Assembly: GCA_002270465.1 (NCBI GenBank)
Contig: NQOF01000003.1
Location: forward strand, 372,001-436,000
Direction: 5' to 3'
Length of the DNA stretch: 64,000 bases
Source: Blautia hominis
GTDB taxonomy: Bacteria > Bacillota > Clostridia > Lachnospirales > Lachnospiraceae
The stretch's first letter is position 1. Each line of letters opens with the position of its first letter. Made by a program: the position numbers and the translations under genes. The notes beneath the pieces were generated by a model. It ran no database searches and was not told the DNA's origin. It worked only from the letters and a program-made list of their open reading frames with translations. Positions 51,238 through 60,500 of the stretch are shown here, one piece after another.

Positions 51238-51438
51238 ATGAAAGAAAGGATATATAAACTATTTCTTACCATAATGGTGTGCTTATCCTTGGGTTCGGGT
51301 CCCATAGCACAAAATGAGATAGTCAAGATGCTCGAAGCCCTTTCGGGAACAAAGGATGCTAAGGTTCAGGAACTTGATGAAGAAGAGGAGTCCGAAGAAA
51401 TAAGAAAGAAGAAATTTCTAAAACATTTTCAAGAGTAG
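51238..51438 (+). CDS. Small secreted or membrane-tethered acidic peptide of unknown function
   Basis: 66 residues with an excellent GGAGGAAG ribosome site. A signal-like N-terminus (MKERIYKLFLTIMVCLSLGSG) is followed by a highly charged tail containing a run of acidic residues (ELDEEEESEE) and a basic end (RKKKFLKHF). No lipobox or double-glycine leader is apparent. It is bounded downstream by a perfect terminator, supporting a real transcription unit. A signalling peptide or membrane stress peptide are both possible; neither is shown. Confidence 0.55.
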   Translation: MKERIYKLFLTIMVCLSLGSGPIAQNEIVKMLEALSGTKDAKVQELDEEEESEEIRKKKFLKHFQE

Positions 51439-51450
51439 TTTATCTACAGT

Positions 51451-51488
51451 CAAAATGGTTCGCAGGAGCAGTCCTGCGAACCGTTTTG
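51451..51488 (+). terminator. Strong intrinsic terminator after the 66-residue gene
   Basis: GGTTCGCAGGA pairs perfectly with TCCTGCGAACC (11 bp, four-base loop), flanked by CAAAA and TTTTG, so it could act in both directions. Confidence 0.85.
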
Positions 51489-51635
51489 TATACAAAATCA
51501 TCCGAAGAAATAGTTGGGGAAACAAACGAACATTTAAATTTTAACAAAACCATGAAAAAATCCTAAATCCTTGAAAAGGCCTTAAAATATTGATAATTCA
51601 CACAAACATTTTACTAAAATTTTATCGGCATGGTA

Positions 51636-51644
51636 TGGTAGAAT
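51636..51644 (+). promoter_or_regulatory. Extended -10 promoter of the galactan locus
   Basis: TGG-TAGAAT (51636-51644) lies 45 bases before the lipoprotein gene; no convincing -35 is present at 17 bases. The weak core could suit activation by the AraC-type response regulator encoded at 61.8 kb. Confidence 0.45.
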
Positions 51645-51688
51645 GACAGTACAAAACGAAACATCCTGTTAAATATTAGGAGAATAAA

Positions 51689-53023
51689 ATGAAAGAGAAG
51701 AAAGTATTTGCCATGCTGCTTACGGCGTCCTTGATTTTAGGTGTGACAGCATGTGGCAGTTCAGATAAAGGAAACGCAGAAAAAGGCAGGGATAAAAAAG
51801 AAACAGTAAATGACAATGACGACCAGGCAGGAGAAGAGCTGACGATCTGGGCCTGGGATGAAGCATTTAATATCAAAGCTGCACAGAATGCCAGGGATAT
51901 ATATATGAAAACAAATCCTGATGTGGAGATCAACATCGTGACCATGGCACAGGATGACATCGTAGCAAAGTTGAACACAAGCCTTTCTTCCTCCTCCTAT
52001 GAAGGACTTCCTGATATTGTACTCATTGAGGATTACAAGGCACAGGGATACCTGACTTTATATCAGGATGAATTTGCGGATTTATCCGACATAGTAAAAG
52101 CAGAGGATTTTGCGGAATATAAGACTGCAGTATGTCAGACAGGAGGGAAGATATACGGGGTACCCTTTGACAGCGGTGTGGCAGCTACCTTCTACCGAAA
52201 AGACTACATTGAACAGGCTGGTTTTACACAGAAAGACATGCGGAACCTGACTTGGGAAAAATACATGGAGATTGGCAAAGCCGTAAAAGAAAAATGCGGC
52301 GTTCAAATGTGCACACTGGATCCAAGTGACATCGGACAAGTCAGGATGATGATGCAGAGTGCAGGCGCCTGGTATACAGGAGATAAGGGCGAAGTCACAA
52401 TAGCTGGTAACAAAGCTTTAAAAGATGCTATTGGGGTATACAAAGCATTAGTGGATTCGGACTGTACAAAACAGGTATCGGACTGGAATCAGTTTGTAGG
52501 AGCACTTAACAACGGTGAAGTCGCATCTGTTATATCAGGGTGCTGGGTTGCGCCGTCTATCCAGAAAGCGGAGGACCAGAGCGGAAAGTGGGCAGTGGCT
52601 GAATTTCCGAAAATGAAAGCCAACCAAGATTCTGTCAATGCATCCTCCATCGGCGGAGGCGGATGGTATGTATTGAAAAATGTTGGAAATCAAGAAACAG
52701 CAAAAGATTTTCTGAAAAAGACATTCGCCAGCAGTGTAGAACTGATGAATACCTTGGCAGCAGACATCACTCTGGTAAGCACCATGAATGCAGCAGCCGA
52801 AGCTGAAAATTATAAAAAAGGGAACGCGTTTTTCGGCGGACAGGAGATCTTTAAGGATTTCGCTGCGTGGACAGCTCGTGTACCTTCGGTAAATTATGGA
52901 TTGAATACATATGCCATTGAAGATTTAATGACAAAAGCAGTCCAGGCCATTGTGGGCGGCGCTGATGCAGACAGCACCTTAAATGATTATCAGGCACAGG
53001 CAGAAGCAGCCACAGCACAGTAG
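51689..53023 (+). CDS. Orphan sugar-binding ABC lipoprotein
   Basis: 444 residues with signal peptide and lipobox VTAC (Cys22). It has a Lys/Asp-rich linker and a family-1 solute-binding fold (ELTIWAWDEAFNIKAAQNAR onward). No permease or ATPase is next to it in the window; partners may lie past 64 kb or elsewhere. It heads the block of secreted galactan-degrading proteins and probably captures their oligosaccharide products. Confidence 0.88.
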   Translation: MKEKKVFAMLLTASLILGVTACGSSDKGNAEKGRDKKETVNDNDDQAGEELTIWAWDEAFNIKAAQNARDIYMKTNPDVEINIVTMAQDDIVAKLNTSLSSSSYEGLPDIVLIEDYKAQGYLTLYQDEFADLSDIVKAEDFAEYKTAVCQTGGKIYGVPFDSGVAATFYRKDYIEQAGFTQKDMRNLTWEKYMEIGKAVKEKCGVQMCTLDPSDIGQVRMMMQSAGAWYTGDKGEVTIAGNKALKDAIGVYKALVDSDCTKQVSDWNQFVGALNNGEVASVISGCWVAPSIQKAEDQSGKWAVAEFPKMKANQDSVNASSIGGGGWYVLKNVGNQETAKDFLKKTFASSVELMNTLAADITLVSTMNAAAEAENYKKGNAFFGGQEIFKDFAAWTARVPSVNYGLNTYAIEDLMTKAVQAIVGGADADSTLNDYQAQAEAATAQ

Positions 53024-53078
53024 AAAACGAGATTTTGCGAGAGCCAGGAAACCAATATCTTAAGGAGGAGAAGGTAAA

Positions 53079-53792
53079 ATGAAAAGAAGGATCAAAGCCG
53101 GGATCGGCCTTTTTTCCATGATGCTCGTCACCCAGTCCGTATGGGTACATGCGGCGGAAACACCGAAAATCTTTATGGAAGTGGCAGACTACCATGCTGG
53201 TGAACGCTCACTCGATGTGAGCTGTAAGATGGAAAACGGTGACAATGTAACTAATGGAAAGCTGCGTATCTTCTATGATGCGGAGAAACTGACGCTTACA
53301 CCAAGTGAAGCCGGAGAAGCACTCTCCGGAACAATGCTGGAAGTGAATGACTGTCTGACAGGTAATAAACCGGAGGGAGAGATGGTGGTTGCATTTGCAT
53401 CGGCAGAGAGTATACCTTCTGACGGAAGCCTGCTGGATATGGGATTTAAGCTGAAAGACGGGGTAAAAGAAGGCGATGAGATTACTTTTCAGGTAAAAGC
53501 AGAGAAGCTGTCAGGGGACAATGGGGACCTGGAAACAGAAACTCCGGAAATTGTCTATACCGTGGGGAAAGAACAGGCAGAAAAACCCGGTGGACAGGAC
53601 AATGATAAAAAGAACCAGAACAAGACAGACAACGATAAAAAACCTTCTTCTAACAGTGGGGGAAAAAGCAGCACAAAAAAGGGGAGTGTGAAGACAGGTG
53701 ATGAGACACCGGTTGCCGCATATCTGTTCTTAGGCGCAGGGGCTGTGGCAGTTCTGGCAGGGTGCACATGGACAAGGAAGAACAAGCAATAA
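53079..53792 (+). CDS. Wall-anchored single-cohesin protein (mini-scaffoldin candidate)
   Basis: 237 residues. Signal peptide residues 1-26 (to VHAAE) are followed by one cohesin-like beta-sandwich, about residues 28-165. Cohesin-type marks are GKLRIFYDAEKLTL near the first third and DGSLLDMGFKLKDGV in the second half. A Lys/Asn/Asp-rich linker leads to a C-terminal sorting tail: KTGD at 205-208, a hydrophobic span (VAAYLFLGAGAVAVLAGC) and RKNKQ. KTGD replaces classical LPXTG, as in several gut clostridial surface proteins. The next two genes end in dockerins, the cohesin partner, so it probably anchors them to the cell wall. AGGAGG precedes the ATG. Confidence 0.8.
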   Translation: MKRRIKAGIGLFSMMLVTQSVWVHAAETPKIFMEVADYHAGERSLDVSCKMENGDNVTNGKLRIFYDAEKLTLTPSEAGEALSGTMLEVNDCLTGNKPEGEMVVAFASAESIPSDGSLLDMGFKLKDGVKEGDEITFQVKAEKLSGDNGDLETETPEIVYTVGKEQAEKPGGQDNDKKNQNKTDNDKKPSSNSGGKSSTKKGSVKTGDETPVAAYLFLGAGAVAVLAGCTWTRKNKQ

Positions 53793-53817
53793 AAATTTAT
53801 ATAAAATGGAGGTATTT

Positions 53818-56800
53818 ATGAAAGGCAAAAGATGTTTCAAGAAGACAGTCACCGGAATATCCGTGATCGCTATGAGTGTATCCGTTGTAACACCGGCAAT
53901 GCCGGTCGTGGCGGCGGAGCAGGATACACCTCAGGTACAGCAGGAAAACGGGCAGGGACTGACATATGAACTGATCAAAGAAAATGATAATGTACTCTAT
54001 ACCGTAAACTGCGGTACTCCGGACCCCACGGTTGTTCCCAATCAGGATTCAGAGCGCATGGGCGTACTGCAGTCCAATATGGATCAGGAGTATGGGGTGG
54101 ATGAGGCAGCCGGAACCACTTGGGGCCGTAATCCTGCAAATGAATACTCCGACGCTGTGAACAACGGTGATGACGCTTCAGACATTGGAAACAGCTTTAT
54201 TTACATGTCAGACAGCGTGACATTTGATAAGTATAAAAGTGCACTTGGATATTCCTTTGAGGTTCCGGATACTCCGGTTGAAGGGTTAGAGGAAGATACC
54301 TACGAGGTGTCTGTGGCATTTAAACATTATTGGGACGACCGCCTGGTAAATGTCATGCTGGAAGGAGAGACAGTTGCCACGGATATATCCGTAAATTACG
54401 GCGAGTGGGTATATAGAACATTCACCACAAAGGTTACGGACGGGGAATTGAATCTTGAGATAAAATCTCCCAGAAGAACAGGCAACAAGCAGGACCCCAT
54501 TCTTAACTATGTAAAAGTAAGGGCTGTAGATGAACAGCAGAAGGAAGTTCCAACATACGATTCCATCACAGGTGTGGCAGGAGATACCATGTACGATACC
54601 AACGGAAACCAGATCCAGGCTCACGGAGGCCAGATACAGCAGTTGACAGTAGATGGTGTGACCAAGTGGTACTGGATTGGTGAGGATAAGACCAATGACT
54701 ATCGTCCGGTTGGCGGCATCCATATGTACAGTTCGGAAGATCTGTATAATTGGACGGACGAAGGTGTGGTACTGCGCACGATGGAGAGTCCGGAGCAGTT
54801 TGAGACAGATCCGTATTTCAATGAATTATATGGAAATGAAAGTGTGGAAAAGCAGGAAGAGATTTTTGTGGATCTGGACAAAAACAATGGCGTTATGGAA
54901 CGTCCAAAGATGCTTTACAACGATAAAACCGGAAAATACGTTATCTGGTTCCATGCTGACGGCCGTTATCCGGGAAGCGATGCTGACTATGGAAAAGCCA
55001 AAGCAGGTGTTGCCATCAGCGACAGCCCTACAGGACCATTCAAACTTCTGGGAAGTTATAAATTGAATTATCACAACGACCCAAATGCAGACCATGGGTA
55101 CGATGGCTGGGACGGCCGTGGTTCGGTCCGCGACATGAATCTTTTTAAAGATGACGATGGGACTGCATATGTAATCTATTCCTCAGAGGGAAACAGGACC
55201 ATGTTTGTGTCAAGATTAAATGATGAGTATACAGGACTGGAAGTACCGCGGGAAGAAGCGGAAGAAGGCGTTCACTTTACCCGTAACTTTGAGGGCTGGT
55301 CCCGGGAAGCCCCGGCGATGTTCAAATACAAAGATAAATATTATGTAGTTACGTCAGGATGTACCGGATGGAGCCCCAATCAGGCAAAATATGCGGTGGC
55401 AGACCATCCGATGGGACCGTGGACAGAGATCGGTGACCCCTGTACAGACTGGGGCAGCGGTACCACATATGACACCCAGAGTACATGTGTATTCCCTGTA
55501 GATGCAGAAAAGGGCCAGTATATCTACATGGGTGACAGATGGAATGCAGGAGATTTAAGTGAATCGAGATATGTATGGATTCCGGTTGAATTCCAGCCAA
55601 ATGAACAGATCGCACTGAGAAGATACGAAAACTGGACGTTGGAAGACCTGAACGGAAAAGGAATCTTTGAAGTGACTTCAGATCTCCCCACAGCGGCGTC
55701 TTCTGTTTCCGAAGTGATCGGACAGCTTCCGGAAGAGGTGACTATCTCTTACGGCACAGAGGAGGAGACAACTCCGGTGACCTGGAGCATGGACAGCTAT
55801 GACGAAGATAAGATCGGAACCGTAACGGTAACAGGAACACTTACCGAAAAGGGAAAAAGTTTTGACCATGTAATGAATATCGTAAACAAAGACACCCTTT
55901 ATTTCTTTGACAGCGGTGCAGAAAGCTCAGAATACTTCGACGCTGTAAAAAAAGAACTGGGTAATAAAGTGAAAAACGACACCGCTGACCGGAAATATAC
56001 AGAGGAAAACAAGGCCGGGTATACCGGAGTTACTGAGTCGGAATCACCAGACAATTTTGATATGGGGCTTCACGGAGGCGGCAATTATTTGGAAACAGGC
56101 TGGTGGGCAGCAGAAGGAAAGAACATTGCATACGCATTTGATCTGCAGCCTGGGACATACACTTTGGCAGCAGGTTTCCAGGAATGGTGGGATGCAGACA
56201 GAGGTATGAAAGTGAGCATCACCATGGGAGAGCAGGTTCTGGGAGAACAGGATTTTACGCTGCCATATGACAGCAAAGATCTGCAGATCGCTCAGTCCTT
56301 TGAGCTCACAGAAGCAGGAAAAGTGACAGTGACTATCAGTAAAACAGGCGACTCCGATCCCGTCTTAAGCTGGATTGGAATGATGGGCAGCGAAAGTGAA
56401 GGACCGTCTGTAGATACTAACCGCAAAAGTCTGGAACTGGCCATTGCCATGGCAGAGAAAATGGAGCAGGAGCAGCAGGAAAACAACTGTTATACAGCAG
56501 AAAGCTGGGAGGCAGTCCAGAAAGCCCTTGACAGTGCAAGAACACTTATGGAGAATCCGGATGCAGCGCAGGCTGATATTGACAGCACATTCCTGGAACT
56601 GATCACAGCATGTAATCTTCTGGAAAACGGTGTACAGAGAGTGGGCCTGAAAGCAGCCATCGAAGGTGCAAAGGCAGTCCTTGCAGATGAAGCGGCACTG
56701 GCAGATTACACAGCTGAAAGCATAGAAGCAGTAAGAACCGCGCTCACAGAGGCAGAGCATGTATTTGCGGAGAGCAGCGCGGATCAGGGGACTGTAAATA

Positions 56801-57450
56801 ATGCGGCCAGAAAGCTTATGGACGCAGTTACCGGTATGCTGGTAAAAGATGAGACAACAAGACTGGGCATCCTGATCCGGAAAGCAGAAGAGCTTTTGAA
56901 GGAAAAAGATAAATACACGGCCTCCAGTATGCAGAAGCTGGAAGAAGCGCTGGAAGCAGCAAAAACGGTGGATGGCAATAAAGAGGCATCAGAAGCTGAG
57001 ATAAGCGCAGCGTACAACAAGCTTGCGGAAGCTATGACGTCCCTGGTAAGAACAGGCAGCAAAGAGGAACTGAAGAACGCTCTGGATAAAGCAAATGAAA
57101 TTCTGAGTGAGTCTGGAAGATATCTGGAAGCCAGCATTGCAGGTCTGCAGGCTGTGACAGATGAGGCCCAGACAGTATTCGACAGTGATGATGCAGATGC
57201 GGACACAGTCAGCGAAATTCTCAAAAAGCTCATTGACCAAATCCTGAAAGCACGCCTGATGGGTGATGTGAATACAGACGGGGCTATTGACACAGAAGAC
57301 TCTGCAGAAGTATTGAAAAGTGTAGTGGAGATCAGTGAACTTACTGAGGAACAGGGCCAGGTGGCTGATGTGAATGGCGACGGCACAGCAGACAGTATGG
57401 ATGCAGCGTCTATCCTTCAGTATGCATCAGAGAAAATAACAGAATTTTAA
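53818..57450 (+). CDS. Secreted GH43 exo-beta-1,3-galactanase-like enzyme with dockerin
   Basis: 1210 residues from the ATG at 53818 (GGAGG five bases upstream). Order: signal peptide (1-35); malectin-like module (45-240); GH43 domain (245-610); Ig-like segment (620-690); second malectin-like module (695-862); alpha-helical FIVAR-type repeats (868-1147); type I dockerin (1148-1210). The GH43 region carries VMERPKMLYN, VRDMNLFKDDDGTAYVIYSSE and REAPAMFKYKDKYYVVTSGCTGW, the pattern I know from exo-beta-1,3-galactanases of subfamily 24. The dockerin has two calcium loops, DVNTDGAIDTED and DVNGDGTADSMD. It likely trims the beta-1,3-galactan backbone of arabinogalactan while bound to the cohesin protein. 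Confidence 0.87.
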   Translation: MKGKRCFKKTVTGISVIAMSVSVVTPAMPVVAAEQDTPQVQQENGQGLTYELIKENDNVLYTVNCGTPDPTVVPNQDSERMGVLQSNMDQEYGVDEAAGTTWGRNPANEYSDAVNNGDDASDIGNSFIYMSDSVTFDKYKSALGYSFEVPDTPVEGLEEDTYEVSVAFKHYWDDRLVNVMLEGETVATDISVNYGEWVYRTFTTKVTDGELNLEIKSPRRTGNKQDPILNYVKVRAVDEQQKEVPTYDSITGVAGDTMYDTNGNQIQAHGGQIQQLTVDGVTKWYWIGEDKTNDYRPVGGIHMYSSEDLYNWTDEGVVLRTMESPEQFETDPYFNELYGNESVEKQEEIFVDLDKNNGVMERPKMLYNDKTGKYVIWFHADGRYPGSDADYGKAKAGVAISDSPTGPFKLLGSYKLNYHNDPNADHGYDGWDGRGSVRDMNLFKDDDGTAYVIYSSEGNRTMFVSRLNDEYTGLEVPREEAEEGVHFTRNFEGWSREAPAMFKYKDKYYVVTSGCTGWSPNQAKYAVADHPMGPWTEIGDPCTDWGSGTTYDTQSTCVFPVDAEKGQYIYMGDRWNAGDLSESRYVWIPVEFQPNEQIALRRYENWTLEDLNGKGIFEVTSDLPTAASSVSEVIGQLPEEVTISYGTEEETTPVTWSMDSYDEDKIGTVTVTGTLTEKGKSFDHVMNIVNKDTLYFFDSGAESSEYFDAVKKELGNKVKNDTADRKYTEENKAGYTGVTESESPDNFDMGLHGGGNYLETGWWAAEGKNIAYAFDLQPGTYTLAAGFQEWWDADRGMKVSITMGEQVLGEQDFTLPYDSKDLQIAQSFELTEAGKVTVTISKTGDSDPVLSWIGMMGSESEGPSVDTNRKSLELAIAMAEKMEQEQQENNCYTAESWEAVQKALDSARTLMENPDAAQADIDSTFLELITACNLLENGVQRVGLKAAIEGAKAVLADEAALADYTAESIEAVRTALTEAEHVFAESSADQGTVNNAARKLMDAVTGMLVKDETTRLGILIRKAEELLKEKDKYTASSMQKLEEALEAAKTVDGNKEASEAEISAAYNKLAEAMTSLVRTGSKEELKNALDKANEILSESGRYLEASIAGLQAVTDEAQTVFDSDDADADTVSEILKKLIDQILKARLMGDVNTDGAIDTEDSAEVLKSVVEISELTEEQGQVADVNGDGTADSMDAASILQYASEKITEF

Positions 57451-57456
57451 GTTTAA

Positions 57457-57506
57457 AAGGGGCAGAAAATATAGGCGGAATGCTTAATGATTTCTGCCCC
57501 TTGTGT
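57457..57506 (+). terminator. Hairpin between the two dockerin enzymes
   Basis: AAGGGGCAGAAA (57457-57468) pairs perfectly with TTTCTGCCCCTT (57491-57502) across a 22-base loop, followed by GTGTTTTA. The T-tract is weak and the next gene is in the same direction, so it may only partially terminate. Confidence 0.6.
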
Positions 57507-57536
57507 TTTATAATACATCCAAGACAGGAGACAAGT

Positions 57537-60500
57537 ATGAAAAAAAGGAGATATAGAAAGACAGTGGCCGGTATATCCGCGTTCGTGATGGGGGCAGCCG
57601 CAGTAATACCGTCAGCAGTGCCCGTAATGGCTGACAGAGAGGCAGATATGCGGGGGAATATAACGGTTGATCCGGATATCCATTACCAGACATTGGAAGG
57701 GTGGGGAACCTCTCTCTGCTGGTGGGGGAATACCATAGGTTCCTGGGGAGATGCGGACTGGAACGGGGATGGAAGACCTGACCGGGAGGAAATCGCTGAG
57801 CTGGCATTTTCTCCTGAATATCTGAATCTGAACGTTGTCCGCTATAATGTGGGAGGCGGAGATAAAGAGGATTCCAGTATCAAAAGATGTGAAGGCCTGG
57901 TCCCCGGCTGGACAGAGGATATGACGGGGACAGCAGACGGAACAGCGCCCTTTCAGGCGGAAGAGTTTTATGCTAAGTCTACAGAGGAGATGAAGGATGC
58001 GGGACAGCTCTGGATGCTGGAGCAGGCAAATGCGTACCGTAAAGCCTACGCCGAAGAAACGGGGCAGGAAAATGATGTGATCAATAAAGTATTTTCCAAT
58101 TCGCCTCCTTATTATATGACAAAATCGGGAACCTCCACAGGTGGTACGGGCTGGGATCCCAACAATCTGAAGGATGACTGCTATGATGATTTTGCTATGT
58201 ACCTGGCAAGAGCCACGGAGTGGGTGGACAAAAATCTGGAGTCAAAGTACGGTGCCGGAGTATCTTATGTGGAACCGCTGAATGAGCCGGACACCAGCTA
58301 TTGGTATGAGGGAAGCACCAAACAGGAAGGCTGTATATTTAATACAGGGGAACTGCAGTCAAAAGCTTACCGTGAGATGCAGTACGCATTAAATGCAGAT
58401 GAATTTCAGGGCAGTCTGGATGATGTGCGGATTACGGGTACTGATGAGACCAGCCTTTGGAATGCCATAAATTCTTTTAACAGGCTGGATGATGATGTGA
58501 AATCCAATCTGGAAACCATAAGTGCCCATACATACAGCGGCAGTGACAGCGAGAGACGGGAGCTGCGCAGCATTGCCAGGAAGTACGATAAGGGGCTCTG
58601 GATGTCTGAGGTGACAAAGGGAGGCGGCAGCCACTATGACGGGTGCCATGAATCCATGGAGGCAGGCAATACCCGTTCCCAGAGTGAAGGCATAATGGCG
58701 GACTTAAAGGAACTGCAGTCTTCCGCATGGATCGCATGGCTGGTGGCAGACAGTGAGTATGAGTGCCTGCAGACCAATTCCAACTGGGGGCTTCTCCATG
58801 CTGTCTTTGAAAAAGACGGACAGCCGGTACCGGATTACCACACCAATCTGGTGGATGGAAACGGCAGCCGGCTTGACTGGGTACCTGGCGAAGGATACTG
58901 GGCGGTGACCAAGCAGTTTTACACTATGATGCAGTATAGTAAATATTTGAAAGCCGGATATACCATGATCGAGATTGACGATTCCAATATGTGCGCAGCT
59001 ATTTCTCCTCAGGGGGATGAGCTTGTGATCGTGGCCCAGAATTTCGGTGATGACAGAAATGATACCGTAGATCTGGGGGCTTTCCCCGGTGCGGAAGAGG
59101 CAGAACTGTACAGAACTTCTGATTCGGAAAGCTGTGAGCTGGCTGAGGTACAGGATGTGACAGATGGTGTGCTGGATGTTACACTTCCGTGGAATTCTGT
59201 TTCTACCTATGTTATAAAAGCGGCAGATGGAAGCAGTATATGCAATCCGGAAAATTATGCAGAGATCGTGGAGGCAGATGTGGAGATGCCTGGGGAATCA
59301 TGGGTTTCTGATATAGATAAGTTTTCCTATGAAGATTCCTGGGGGGAGTCCTCAGAGGATTTCGGGGGTGGTAAGTACAGCACAGCGGAAAACGCATCTG
59401 CAACGCTCACATTTGAAGGAACACAGGCTTTGATCTACGGAAGTAAAGCTCCGGAGGGTGCCGTGGTAAATATATCGGTAGACGGAGGGGATGCAGAGCA
59501 GGTTTCTTTGGCGGCGGACAACAAAGACGGCGGTTCACTGCTCTATAATACAGGCGAACTCAGTCAGGGCAGCCATACGGTCACCATAACCAAGGCTGAA
59601 GGACAAGGAGACAGGCTTTTGGAACTGAACTATGCCAAAGTAGTCAGAGGAACTCTGGATGAGAGAATTGAAAAAATAGAGGAGAGCGGGGATCTATACA
59701 CAGTAAGCGGTATAACCCCTGCACTTCCCACAAAAGTATATGCCCTGACCAACATGGGAAACAGAATAGAAAAGGATGTGGTCTGGGATCTGGAAGGCAT
59801 AGATTTTACAGAGAATACGACGCTTAAAGGCTCTGTGGAAGGAGCCTCGGTGAAGGCTGCCGCAAATGTGAAGATCGTACCGGAGAATGTGCAGTATTTT
59901 ATAGACTGCAACAGTCCTGATTCTCCGGAATATTACCGTGTGGACGGATATGCGGACCTTCTCAATGAGACAGCGGACAGGAAGTACACGGATGGCTCCT
60001 GGGGACGTATGGAAGATTACGGTGCATACGATGGAGATATAAATGACAATTATGATACTGGGTGGTATGCCGGACAGGGACAGGCGATCAGCTATACAGT
60101 ACCTCTGGAGAAGAGTACATACAGATTAAATCTCGGATTTAAAGAATGGTGGAATCAAGACCGTCCCATGAAGGTTTCTCTGAATACAGGTGGCGAAACC
60201 ATAGAGCTTGGAAAGACAAATACCTGGAACAGCGGAAATCCATGGAATGAGGAGACATACGAATTCACATGTGATAGGGCGGGGAATGCCACTATTACAA
60301 TAGCTGCTGATGGTGGACCAGATCCGGTGCTTTCCTACATACGGATTCAGAATATACTGGAGCTGCAGGCACTGAAAGATGCAGTCAATCAGGCGGAGGA
60401 AATTGACAGAGATCCGTATCAGAATGAAAAGCTGGCGGTACTGGATGAAGCCGCGGCAGCAGGCAGGAGTCTGCTCTTCCGTGCAGACGCAGCACAGAAT

